64,000 nt of DNA from JAGNXB01 sp964471595. GTDB lineage: Bacteria; Bacteroidota; Bacteroidia; Chitinophagales; Saprospiraceae. The stretch lies in assembly GCA_964471595.1 (NCBI GenBank), contig CAYYGN010000001.1, positions 124,001 through 188,000 on the forward strand, in the 5' to 3' direction. Made by a program: the position numbers and the translations under genes. Positions 1-8,043 of the stretch are shown here, piece by piece (position 1 is the stretch's first letter; each line of letters opens with the position of its first letter). A model generated the notes under the pieces. That model was not told the DNA's origin, did no database searches, and saw only the letters and a list, made by a program, of their open reading frames with translations.

Positions 1-442
1 CCGTGGTGACATCCATGGCCAAAAACTCGATCTTGAAATGCTCACGGCTTGGCCAGGGGAAGACGACGGTTTCAGGAAGGTTGAAGGTGTCCCGTGACAT
101 CAGTTGAACCATGGAATACCGGTTGTCTTTCAGGGTATCCGGGACGCGAAACGTCACTGTCTGGTAGCCTATTGACGTGAATTCCACCAAATCTCCGGCA
201 TAGACCACAATGGAAAAGAATCCATTGTAATCGGCATAAGTGCCTCTGCCCTGATCCTTGACGGCAACGGTGGCAAAAGGCACCGGCAGCAATTCCGAAC
301 TGGAACCATCCAGGACAAGACCGGAAAACTGTACCACCATCCGGTCATTGTCCGTCTTTTGTTGGGCACGTCCCTTGTTCATTCCGCTAAGGAGGAGCAG
401 GAAAGTGATGGCCAAAATCAGAGGCCGGAATGCTGCATTCAT
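1..442 (-). CDS. Secreted carboxypeptidase-regulatory-like domain protein (partial)
   Basis: Only the first 147 codons lie in the window; the rest runs off the left edge. The protein opens with a hydrophobic signal peptide (MNAAFRPLILAITFLLLL) ending near GRAQQK. It continues into a beta-sandwich of the CarboxypepD_reg-like type, with the typical pattern VKDQGRGTYADYNGFFS followed by VEFTSIGYQTVTF. A later stretch, VFPWPSREHFKIEF, resembles the conserved tail of a Bacteroidota family of periplasmic or outer-membrane proteins carrying this domain. It follows lon on the same strand after a gap of about 70 bases. Its molecular role is unknown; such domains usually sit at the N-terminus of outer-membrane or secreted proteins. 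The start is the only ATG preceding the signal peptide. Confidence 0.75.
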   Translation of the reverse strand, partial: MNAAFRPLILAITFLLLLSGMNKGRAQQKTDNDRMVVQFSGLVLDGSSSELLPVPFATVAVKDQGRGTYADYNGFFSIVVYAGDLVEFTSIGYQTVTFRVPDTLKDNRYSMVQLMSRDTFNLPETVVFPWPSREHFKIEFLAMDVTT

Positions 443-514
443 AGGCGAAAGGTACGGACAAAAGACATCGCGGCGGGGCCAATGGTCCACGATCCGGAGC
501 TGATTAAGAGAATT

Positions 515-2953
515 TTAACCCTTGCCTCCGGAGCCGGCCATTTTAAGTCCCAGGGTGTATTGCAACACTTCGCTCATCTCTTCCACATACTTGAACCGAA
601 GTCCCTTGCGGTACATGGAGGGTATCTCCTCCACATGCAGTTTGTTCTCTGCACACAAAACAACGGTTTGGATGCCTGCTCTTTTGGCCGCCAGGATCTT
701 CTCTTTAATACCCCCTACCGGAAGTACTTTGCCTCTCAGCGTAATTTCTCCAGTGAGCGCCACACGGGGACGGATTGGCTTTTGCACGAAGGCGGAGGCC
801 AGGGCCGATAACATGGTAATACCAGCAGAGGGTCCATCCTTGGGAATGGCGCCTTCCGGCACATGCAAGTGGACATCCGTTTTTTCGAAGACTGCCGGAT
901 CAATGCCGTAGAGGGAGGCGTGTGCTTTCAGATAACTGAGGGTAGTGGTCGCCGATTCCTTCATGACTTCACCCAGATTGCCGGTCAGGCGCAATTGCCC
1001 CTTTCCGGCCGATAAGCTGGTTTCGATGAACAGGATGTCACCCCCCACACTGGTCCAGGCAAGGCCAATGGCTACCCCGGCAGGATTGTCTTCCACCATG
1101 CGGTCCAGGGAAAACTTGCGTGGACCCAGTATTTTCTCCAGTTCCTCCGGTTTGACGGCGGGATGGAATGGATCGCCGGTCGCCACCTTGCGGGCTGCAT
1201 GGCGGCAAATCCGCGCGATCACCCGGTCCAGGGAACGTACCCCGCTTTCCCGTGTGTAATCCTGGATCAGCTTTTCGAGGACCGGGCGTGAGAGCACCAA
1301 TTGTTTACCGGTCAAACCATGCTCCCCTAATTGTTTGGGAACAAGATGTTTCTCGGCAATTCCGATCTTCTCCTCGACGGAATACCCGTTGATTTCGATG
1401 ATTTCCATCCTGTCCAGCAATGCCGGCTGTATGGTGGAAAGCGAATTGGCGGTGGCAATGAACAAAACCCGGCTCAGATCATATTCCTGCTCGAGGTAAT
1501 TGTCATAAAAAGTGCTGTTCTGCTCCGGATCAAGTACCTCCAGCAAGGCCGAAGACGGATCGCCCCTGAAGTCCTTTCCCACCTTGTCGATTTCGTCCAG
1601 GACAAAGCAAGGATTGGAGGACTTGGCCTTGCGCATAGATTGGATGATCCTTCCCGGCATGGCTCCGATATAGGTTTTTCGGTGTCCCCGAATCTCCGAT
1701 TCATCGTGGAGACCTCCGAGAGAAATCCGGACATATTGTCTGCCCAATGCCCGCGCGATGGACCGCCCCAGGCTGGTTTTGCCGACACCTGGAGGTCCAA
1801 AAAGACACAGGATGGGGGCTTTCATGTCCCCTTTCAGTTTGAGCACCGCCAGATGCTCCAGAATTCTTTCCTTGACTTCGGTCAGACCGTAGTGATCTTC
1901 ATCCAGGACACGCTTTACTTTCCTGAGGTCAAAATTGTCCTGGGTAAACTCTTCCCATGGCAAATCCAGCATCAGATCCAGGTAATTGAGCTGAACACTG
2001 TATTCTGCTACCTGCGGATTCATTCTCCGCAATTTGCTGAGCTCCTTGTCAAAGGCTTTGGCTACTTTGTCAGGCCAGGTTTTGGCTGCCGCCTGAGCCA
2101 GCAACCTTTCATATTCCTCTTCCTGGGGATTCTGCCCCAATTCTTCCTGGATGGTCTTCAGTTGCTGGTTGAGGTAATAGTCCCGCTGCTGCTTTTCAAT
2201 ATCATCCCTGACCTTGGATTCGATCTGGTCTTTGAGCTCCAGCATCTGCAACTCATTCTCCAGGTGTTGGTGGACGATCCGCGCTTTCTCGACCACATCG
2301 TCCACCTCCAGGATCTCCTGCTTGACAGACACCTTCAGATTGAGATTAGAGGCTATGAAATTCAGCAGAAAATAGTTGTTACTGATATTGCGAAGCACCA
2401 GGTTGGCTTCCGCCGGGATGTTGGGGGATAGCTCGATGATTCTTCTGGCCACATCCGTAATGGACGAAATCAGCGCCTTGAATTCGAGTTTGTCTTTAGG
2501 GGCGCCTTGTTCGAGAAGGGCATACCGTCCGACCAGAAAAGGTTGTTCGCGCACGATCCCTTCAAGGCGAAACCGTCTTCGTCCCTGCAAAATGGCCGTG
2601 GTGGTACCATCGGGCATCTTCAACAGCTTGATGATGCGGGCAATGGTGCCAATTTCGTAGAGGTCCTCTGCCCCTGGATTTTCATTGCGGCCGTCACGTT
2701 GACTCAAGACAGCGATGATCCGCTGGTCCTGATGGGCTTTCTGGATCGCCTTGATCGATTTGTTCCGTCCCACCGTTATGGGGATGACAATCCCCGGATA
2801 CAGCACCGTATTCTTGAGGGCCAACACCGGCAATGTCGGCGGATATTCTTCGTGAATGTTGGACTCATCCTCTTCTTCTACCGAGAAAAGGGGCATGAAC
2901 TCGGCATCCTCATCGGATCCCTGATTGGAAAAGATATTAGGAAATTCTATCAT
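515..2953 (-). CDS. lon: ATP-dependent endopeptidase Lon
   Basis: Cytoplasmic AAA+ serine protease that degrades misfolded and regulatory proteins. With the start at 2953 (MIEFPNIFSNQG) the product is 812 residues, the usual size for Bacteroidota Lon. The domain order is N-terminal LON substrate-binding domain (PTLPVLALKNTVLYPG), coiled linker, AAA+ module with Walker A GPPGVGKTSL near residue 387 and Walker B CFVLDEIDKVGKDF, then the protease domain. The catalytic Ser709 lies in PKDGPSAGITM and the Lys of the Ser-Lys dyad in GGIKEKILAAKRAG. The frame stays open 33 codons upstream to 3052, but that stretch has no Lon-like sequence. Lon lies downstream of parE on the same strand, about 135 bases away. 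Confidence 0.97.
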   Translation of the reverse strand: MIEFPNIFSNQGSDEDAEFMPLFSVEEEDESNIHEEYPPTLPVLALKNTVLYPGIVIPITVGRNKSIKAIQKAHQDQRIIAVLSQRDGRNENPGAEDLYEIGTIARIIKLLKMPDGTTTAILQGRRRFRLEGIVREQPFLVGRYALLEQGAPKDKLEFKALISSITDVARRIIELSPNIPAEANLVLRNISNNYFLLNFIASNLNLKVSVKQEILEVDDVVEKARIVHQHLENELQMLELKDQIESKVRDDIEKQQRDYYLNQQLKTIQEELGQNPQEEEYERLLAQAAAKTWPDKVAKAFDKELSKLRRMNPQVAEYSVQLNYLDLMLDLPWEEFTQDNFDLRKVKRVLDEDHYGLTEVKERILEHLAVLKLKGDMKAPILCLFGPPGVGKTSLGRSIARALGRQYVRISLGGLHDESEIRGHRKTYIGAMPGRIIQSMRKAKSSNPCFVLDEIDKVGKDFRGDPSSALLEVLDPEQNSTFYDNYLEQEYDLSRVLFIATANSLSTIQPALLDRMEIIEINGYSVEEKIGIAEKHLVPKQLGEHGLTGKQLVLSRPVLEKLIQDYTRESGVRSLDRVIARICRHAARKVATGDPFHPAVKPEELEKILGPRKFSLDRMVEDNPAGVAIGLAWTSVGGDILFIETSLSAGKGQLRLTGNLGEVMKESATTTLSYLKAHASLYGIDPAVFEKTDVHLHVPEGAIPKDGPSAGITMLSALASAFVQKPIRPRVALTGEITLRGKVLPVGGIKEKILAAKRAGIQTVVLCAENKLHVEEIPSMYRKGLRFKYVEEMSEVLQYTLGLKMAGSGGKG

Positions 2954-3088
2954 ATGTAAGAGCGGGTAATGGTCGCCATCCTGATTTCGTCCAGGCCGAC
3001 CGTCTTCTCCGTTGAGAGGGTCAATGACCATGCCATGCAACGGAAGTGGCACAAAAGGGCAGTTTGCGCTGTCCGGGGTGCCATTTTG

Positions 3089-4987
3089 TCACATTTCTTC
3101 CAAAATGGCTTCAGGTTGTTTGTCGGTGATTGTACGGACATCCTCCACAGCTTTCTCCAGCTTGAGGTTGTCGATAATGAAGGATTGTCTCGCCGGTGTA
3201 TTCTTGCCCATGTAATACCCCAGCAATTGTTCGATGCGAATGTCCTCTCTCAGGATTACCGGATCCAGACGAATGTCCTGCCCGATGAAGTCCTTGAACT
3301 CGGAAGGGGATATCTCACCGAGCCCTTTGAAACGGGTGATTTCCGGTTTGCCCTTCAATTTTCGGACGGCTTCCGCTTTTTCCTGTTCGGAATAACAGTA
3401 AAAGGTCTGATGCTTGTCGCGTACCCGGAACAAGGGCGTATCCAGGATGAACAAGTGGCCGTTTCGCACGAGATCGGGGAAAAACTGGAGGAAGAAGGTC
3501 AGAAGCAACAACCGGATATGCATGCCGTCCACATCAGCATCCGTGGCCACGACCACCCTGTTGTACCGGAGATCGTCCAGACTGTCTTCAATGTTCAGCG
3601 CATGTTGCAGCAGATTGAACTCTTCATTTTCATACACTACTTTTTTGGTAAGCCCGAAGCAATTGAGGGGTTTGCCCCTCAAACTAAATACGGCCTGTGT
3701 TTCTACATCTCGGGCCTTGGTGATGGAACCGGAAGCGGAATCTCCTTCCGTGATGAATAGGGTGGATGCCAAACGGAATTCGTCGGAGATGCGGCCTTCA
3801 TTGAAATGATAGCGGCAATCCCTGAGCTTCTTGTTGTGGAGATTGGCCTTTTTGGCCCTCTGGTTGGCCAGCTTCTTGATCCCGGCAATCTCCTTCCTTT
3901 CCCGTTCTGATTGGGTGATGCGTTTCAAAAGAGCCTGGGCTACTTCCGGATTTCTGTGCAGGAAGTTGTCCAGCTCTCGTCCCAGAAAGTCGGAAACAAA
4001 GGTGCGAATGGACACTCCCTCCGGACTCATGTTGGTGGAGCCCAGTTTGGTTTTGGTCTGGGATTCGAAAACCGGCTCTTCCACCCGAATGCTGATGGCG
4101 GCAATGATGGACGACCGAATGTCCTTGGGGTCAAAGTCCTTTTTGTAAAAGTCCCTTACCACCTTGACGATGGCCTCACGGAATGCCGCCAGGTGGGTAC
4201 CACCTTGCGTGGTGAACTGCCCGTTGACAAAGGAATAATACTGTTCGCCATATTGCTCGCCATGCGTCATGGCAATTTCCAGATCAGGACCCTGCAGATG
4301 GATGAGGGGATACCTGATCTCTTCCTGGCCATTCTTTCTTTCGAGGAGGTCTTTGAGTCCATGGCGGGACACGAAGGTCTTTCCGTTGAAATGGATCTTT
4401 AACCCGGCATTCAGGAAAGCGTAGTTCCAAAGCTGGTTTTCCAGGTATTCGGTGCGAAAGCGGAAATGTCTGAAAATCTCCGGATCGGGATGGAAAGCAA
4501 CATAGGTGCCGTTGGGTTCCGAAACCTTGAAGGGATGAGCATCTTCCAGGATTTGACCTTGCCGGAAGGTCGCTTTCTTCTTCATGCCATCCCTTACCGA
4601 CCACACCTCAAACATGGAGGACAAGGCATTCACGGCTTTGGTCCCCACTCCATTTAAGCCCACCGACTTCTTGAAAGCCTGTGAATCGTACTTGCCACCC
4701 GTATTGATTTTGGAAACACAATCCACCACCTTGCCCAGCGGAATGCCTCGTCCGAAATCCCGGACTCTCATGGTGCCGTCTTCCAGTTCGATGTCGATCT
4801 GCTTGCCATATCCCATTACGTATTCGTCTATGGCGTTGTCGATCACCTCTTTGAGCAAGACATAAATTCCGTCATCCGGGCTGGACCCGTCCCCCAGTTT
4901 GCCGATGTACATCCCTGGGCGAAAACGCATGTGTTCTCTCCAGTCAAGTGACCGGATCTGGTCTTCCGTGTATTGGACCTGACTCAT
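3089..4987 (-). CDS. parE: DNA topoisomerase IV subunit B (ParE type)
   Basis: ATPase subunit of a type IIA topoisomerase; with ParC it unlinks daughter chromosomes. The 632 residues carry the GHKL ATPase motifs in order (EVIDNAIDE, FGRGIPLG, GLNGVGTK), a transducer domain, and a TOPRIM domain with ITEGDSASGS and the metal-binding VATDADVDGMHIR. The length and the N-terminus (DQIRSLDWREHMRFRPGMYIG) fit the ParE branch found in Bacteroidota rather than the longer GyrB. parC is not in this window; the A subunit at 40063-42552 is GyrA. A -7 promoter box lies at 5053-5060, giving a leader of about 60 nt. Calling it ParE rather than a second GyrB is by resemblance only. Confidence 0.9.
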   Translation of the reverse strand: MSQVQYTEDQIRSLDWREHMRFRPGMYIGKLGDGSSPDDGIYVLLKEVIDNAIDEYVMGYGKQIDIELEDGTMRVRDFGRGIPLGKVVDCVSKINTGGKYDSQAFKKSVGLNGVGTKAVNALSSMFEVWSVRDGMKKKATFRQGQILEDAHPFKVSEPNGTYVAFHPDPEIFRHFRFRTEYLENQLWNYAFLNAGLKIHFNGKTFVSRHGLKDLLERKNGQEEIRYPLIHLQGPDLEIAMTHGEQYGEQYYSFVNGQFTTQGGTHLAAFREAIVKVVRDFYKKDFDPKDIRSSIIAAISIRVEEPVFESQTKTKLGSTNMSPEGVSIRTFVSDFLGRELDNFLHRNPEVAQALLKRITQSERERKEIAGIKKLANQRAKKANLHNKKLRDCRYHFNEGRISDEFRLASTLFITEGDSASGSITKARDVETQAVFSLRGKPLNCFGLTKKVVYENEEFNLLQHALNIEDSLDDLRYNRVVVATDADVDGMHIRLLLLTFFLQFFPDLVRNGHLFILDTPLFRVRDKHQTFYCYSEQEKAEAVRKLKGKPEITRFKGLGEISPSEFKDFIGQDIRLDPVILREDIRIEQLLGYYMGKNTPARQSFIIDNLKLEKAVEDVRTITDKQPEAILEEM

Positions 4988-5052
4988 AGGGGAAATTGGA
5001 TCATGGGATTTACAGGGCTAGCTGGGATTCGCGAAGGGCTGCCCGTGAAAGG

Positions 5053-5060
5053 CAAAATTA
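5053..5060 (-). promoter_or_regulatory. Putative -7 promoter element (TAATTTTG) for parE
   Basis: On the minus strand the sequence reads TAATTTTG, a match to the Bacteroidota -7 consensus TAnnTTTG, about 65 nt before the parE start. No convincing -33 element was seen. Confidence 0.4.
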
Positions 5061-5166
5061 CAACGCATGACAAAAACAGATGGTATGTAGATCCCGGATC
5101 CAAAGTTTTGCTCGTTGCCGGGATTTTCCATGACCGGTGAACGGGGAAAGGAAGGCGGAGTGTCCT

Positions 5167-5176
5167 NNNNNNNNNN
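5167..5176. other. Assembly gap (10 N)
   Basis: Run of ten N between parE and the BNR lipoprotein gene. The true gap length is unknown. The intergenic stretch 4988-5220 holds only this gap and the parE promoter. Confidence 0.95.
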
Positions 5177-5220
5177 CTGCCTCGGAAGGATGGTAGGGCC
5201 CGGAGGCCATGGGAGGATCC

Positions 5221-6183
5221 TTATGGCAGACAGGTCTTGAAGATCCGCCCCCCTGATCCGGCTAGAATTACAGTCGGTCCGGAGATCCAGGCCGAATACA
5301 AATCCGTGCCCTTATCCAAGCCCCCGAGCTCCACCCAGGAGTTGCCACCATCCCGAGTTAGCCAGGCCAACCCACCATCACCACAAATCACCCCGAAATC
5401 AGGGTCTCTGAAATGCACCCCTCGCCAGGGCCAGTCCCGAGCCCAAATCCCGCGACCATTGCGAAGTACCTTCCAGGAATGACCCTTGTCAACAGACTTC
5501 CATACCGAGCCGCCATAGCCGACGGCGTAGCCCACTTCCGGAGTCGGGAAGGCAAGCTGCATGATATGGTCGCCATGGATGTCCAACACTTGCCAATCTT
5601 TCCCTTTATTGCCGGAATGATAAACGATTCCGTATCCCGCTGCGATCGCAGAAGTGGTGTCAACGACGACAACATCATTGATGCGGTTTTGGTGGAGAAA
5701 CAAGTGGTCCTTTGATGCCTGAGGATCAATGACATACATGAAACCCTTTTCAAAAGCATCCCCACCGGCCATCAATACCGGTCCGTCCCTGAAACCGGCG
5801 ATCCCTCTGGTGGTTGTCCAATAGGACGGCTCCCGATAGCCCCAATGGCCGGAGGTGTCTCTGCGCCAGAAATGCCCATCCACGCCTGTGCAGATCAGTT
5901 GCCCGTCGGATAAAGCGGCCATGGCCAGAAGCATTTTCCCAGTTGTCAGGTCGGGATGTTCGGGACCATTTGCGGTGTCAATGGAAAAAACGGCGCCGGA
6001 ATACCAGGTATTTCCGCCACATGCCCACAATCCGCCTATCCGGTCCTCCGTCAACCGGCAGATGATTTCTTCCCTGCCGGTTTCCCATAAGGTCCATGTA
6101 GCATCCAGGGTCTCTTTCCGGCAACCAGACATCCCCATAAGGACTACAGCAATAAAAAGCCGGATTGGCATACCCGTGGTCAT
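5221..6183 (-). CDS. BNR/YCF48-like repeat lipoprotein
   Basis: A probable beta-propeller lipoprotein of 320 residues. Starting at 6183 (MTTGMPIRLFIAVVLMGMSGC), a short hydrophobic stretch leads to the lipobox MSGC, so it should be lipid-anchored after the signal. The body shows repeated sialidase/YCF48-type blades, e.g. VYHSGNKGKDWQVLD, VWKSVDKGHSWKVLR and AWLTRDGGNSWVELG, each with the S/T-x-D-x-G-x-(S/T)-W Asp-box pattern. The frame is open 12 codons further upstream to 6219, but the later Met gives the better signal sequence. The substrate is unknown; proteins of this kind may be sensors or binding platforms. It is flanked by an assembly gap downstream and a methyltransferase gene upstream. 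Confidence 0.8.
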   Translation of the reverse strand: MTTGMPIRLFIAVVLMGMSGCRKETLDATWTLWETGREEIICRLTEDRIGGLWACGGNTWYSGAVFSIDTANGPEHPDLTTGKMLLAMAALSDGQLICTGVDGHFWRRDTSGHWGYREPSYWTTTRGIAGFRDGPVLMAGGDAFEKGFMYVIDPQASKDHLFLHQNRINDVVVVDTTSAIAAGYGIVYHSGNKGKDWQVLDIHGDHIMQLAFPTPEVGYAVGYGGSVWKSVDKGHSWKVLRNGRGIWARDWPWRGVHFRDPDFGVICGDGGLAWLTRDGGNSWVELGGLDKGTDLYSAWISGPTVILAGSGGRIFKTCLP

Positions 6184-6244
6184 GATGCTGGTCGTAAAAT
6201 GCGGGATGGCCTGAACCATATCATCCTGACTGAAGATTGATTTT

Positions 6245-7048
6245 TCAGGCGATCAATTTCCAACGATAATACAACCGGCGCCTGTCTTTCATATGCAAAT
6301 GTATGGCAGAGCCCTTGACCCCCGCGAACTCTTGAAAAAATCCGGTCAGCCACCATGGCACCAACTTTCTGATCCGGACGCGTTTCCTTTTGTCCCCTTC
6401 TTCGATCGCCTTGACAACCAGATGGGTGATATCCTCCTCCTCAACCACCTTCATGCCACTCATATGCAGGGCCTCCTGCATGACCGGCAAATCGCCTTCC
6501 AACCGCATGTCTGTGATCAGTAAAATACCATTCGGTCGCAAAACCCTTTTGACTTCCGAAAGAAACTGTGGGAAGGATCCATAGGCATGGGAGGATTCCA
6601 CATTGATGACCACATCAAAAGACTGATCCGGGAAGGGGAGATCCTCAGCATCGCCTCGGACAAAGCGCAAAGACGGATGTTGCCAGTGCTTGCGACAAAA
6701 TGCTATGGCAGCCTCTGCAAGGTCCAGTCCTGTCAGGGACCGCGGCGCCAAATAGCGAGCCATGTAATAGCTGCCGCCTCCTCTTCCGCAACCAACCTCC
6801 AAAACATCCTTGCCGTTCATATCCCCCTTGGTAGCGAGATAATGGTACAATTGCAGGGGGAGCCTTTCTTCCTCATCCTCCGGCTGTAGCAATACGGGCA
6901 ATTCATGGGGACCCGGGCTATACCCGTAATTCATGAATCGCCAATTGCGAAGGGGCAACACAGTAGCCAACAACTCATAGATGGGCTTCCATGCCATCCT
7001 TCTGAATCCGGAATGTCGCGTCAATTGAAGAAATAAGGAACCAATCAT
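6245..7048 (-). CDS. Class I SAM-dependent methyltransferase
   Basis: 267-residue methyltransferase of the UbiE/Methyltransf_11 type. The SAM-binding motif I is VLEVGCGRGGGSYYMA, the acidic residue after strand 2 is in LTGLDLAEAAI, and motif II/III regions are FVRGDAEDLPFPDQSFDVV and VLRPNGILLITDMR. The N-terminal extension (FMNYGYSPGPHELPVLLQPEDEEE) resembles that of methyltransferases acting on lipid-like substrates such as phthiotriol or tocopherol, but the substrate cannot be read from the sequence. It lies just upstream of the BNR lipoprotein with a 61-base gap and may share a transcript with it. Divergent from the enoyl-CoA hydratase gene. Confidence 0.85.
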   Translation of the reverse strand: MIGSLFLQLTRHSGFRRMAWKPIYELLATVLPLRNWRFMNYGYSPGPHELPVLLQPEDEEERLPLQLYHYLATKGDMNGKDVLEVGCGRGGGSYYMARYLAPRSLTGLDLAEAAIAFCRKHWQHPSLRFVRGDAEDLPFPDQSFDVVINVESSHAYGSFPQFLSEVKRVLRPNGILLITDMRLEGDLPVMQEALHMSGMKVVEEEDITHLVVKAIEEGDKRKRVRIRKLVPWWLTGFFQEFAGVKGSAIHLHMKDRRRLYYRWKLIA

Positions 7049-7218
7049 AAGTGGAATTTTACTATATTATATTTATTGGAATACCTATCCCCTGCAAAAT
7101 AATCATCCTGGTGGACTTCCCGGCAGTTGACGACTCCCGGGATCTGGTTCGGCCCCCTCCTGAAATGTGAATCCCCCGTTGGGAGGATGGGTTATCACGA
7201 GCCTTGTCCGCGCCTTTG

Positions 7219-7226
7219 TACCTTTG
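7219..7226 (+). promoter_or_regulatory. Putative -7 element TACCTTTG for the enoyl-CoA hydratase gene
   Basis: Exact TAnnTTTG match ending 21 nt before the ATG at 7248, the normal spacing for Bacteroidota promoters with a short leader. Confidence 0.6.
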
Positions 7227-7247
7227 TCTTTGACCAACCAATTCCAC

Positions 7248-8018
7248 ATGCATTCAGCGGCGACCGCAGGTGAGGTAAGTCTTCACACAGAGGATGGGAT
7301 AGGAACCCTGACTTTTTACCACCCCTCGCACAATGCCATGCCGGGCATTCAGCTTCAACGGCTTACCGATGCCATCCAAAAGGCCGGAACGGACCCTGAT
7401 GTGCGCGTCATCCTATTGCAAAGTGCCGGGGAGCGTACCTTTTGTGCCGGCGCAAGTTTTGACGAACTCGCCTCCATTCGCACGCTGGAGGAGGGAAAAG
7501 CATTTTTCAGCGGTTTCGCCAGGGTGATCAACGCATGCCGCACCTCCCCGAAAATCATCCTGACCCGGGTGCAGGGCAAAGCGGTAGGAGGAGGTGTGGG
7601 GATAGCTGCGGCTGGTGATTATTGCTTTGCCACCCGGCATGCGGCTCTTCGGTTGAGTGAGTTGGCTGTGGGGATCGGCCCCTTTGTGGTCGGTCCGGTC
7701 ATCGAACGTAAAATCGGCACTACTGCTTTCCGGCAGATGGCCCTCAAGCCCAATGACTGGTTTGATGCCGATTGGGCCTTGCAAAAAGGGTTGTATCAGG
7801 AAGTTTTGCCCGACATGGACGCCCTGGATGTGGCGGTTCGCCAAATGGCGATGCAGATGGCTTCCTTCCACCCTCAGGCCCTTACCGAGTTGAAACGTGT
7901 TTTCTGGCAAGGCACGGAAGATTGGGACCGCTTGTTGGAAGAACGTGCGGCCACCAGCGGCACCCTCGTCCTTTCCTCCTTCACCCGGGAGGCGATTGCC
8001 GCCTTCAAACAGAAATGA
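7248..8018 (+). CDS. Enoyl-CoA hydratase/isomerase family protein
   Basis: Crotonase-fold enzyme of 256 residues acting on acyl-CoA thioesters, probably in fatty-acid or branched-chain amino-acid breakdown. The oxyanion-hole regions are present: ERTFCAGASFDELASI and VQGKAVGGGVGIAAAGDY. The start at 7248 is chosen because the promoter box at 7219-7226 would fall inside the coding region if the open frame upstream to 7167 were used. It is followed after 25 bases by the fused E1 gene, so the two are probably co-transcribed, consistent with branched-chain catabolism. The exact substrate (methylglutaconyl-CoA or other) cannot be decided from the sequence. Confidence 0.88.
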   Translation: MHSAATAGEVSLHTEDGIGTLTFYHPSHNAMPGIQLQRLTDAIQKAGTDPDVRVILLQSAGERTFCAGASFDELASIRTLEEGKAFFSGFARVINACRTSPKIILTRVQGKAVGGGVGIAAAGDYCFATRHAALRLSELAVGIGPFVVGPVIERKIGTTAFRQMALKPNDWFDADWALQKGLYQEVLPDMDALDVAVRQMAMQMASFHPQALTELKRVFWQGTEDWDRLLEERAATSGTLVLSSFTREAIAAFKQK

Positions 8019-8043
8019 CACCGGGACGGACCAATACTGACGC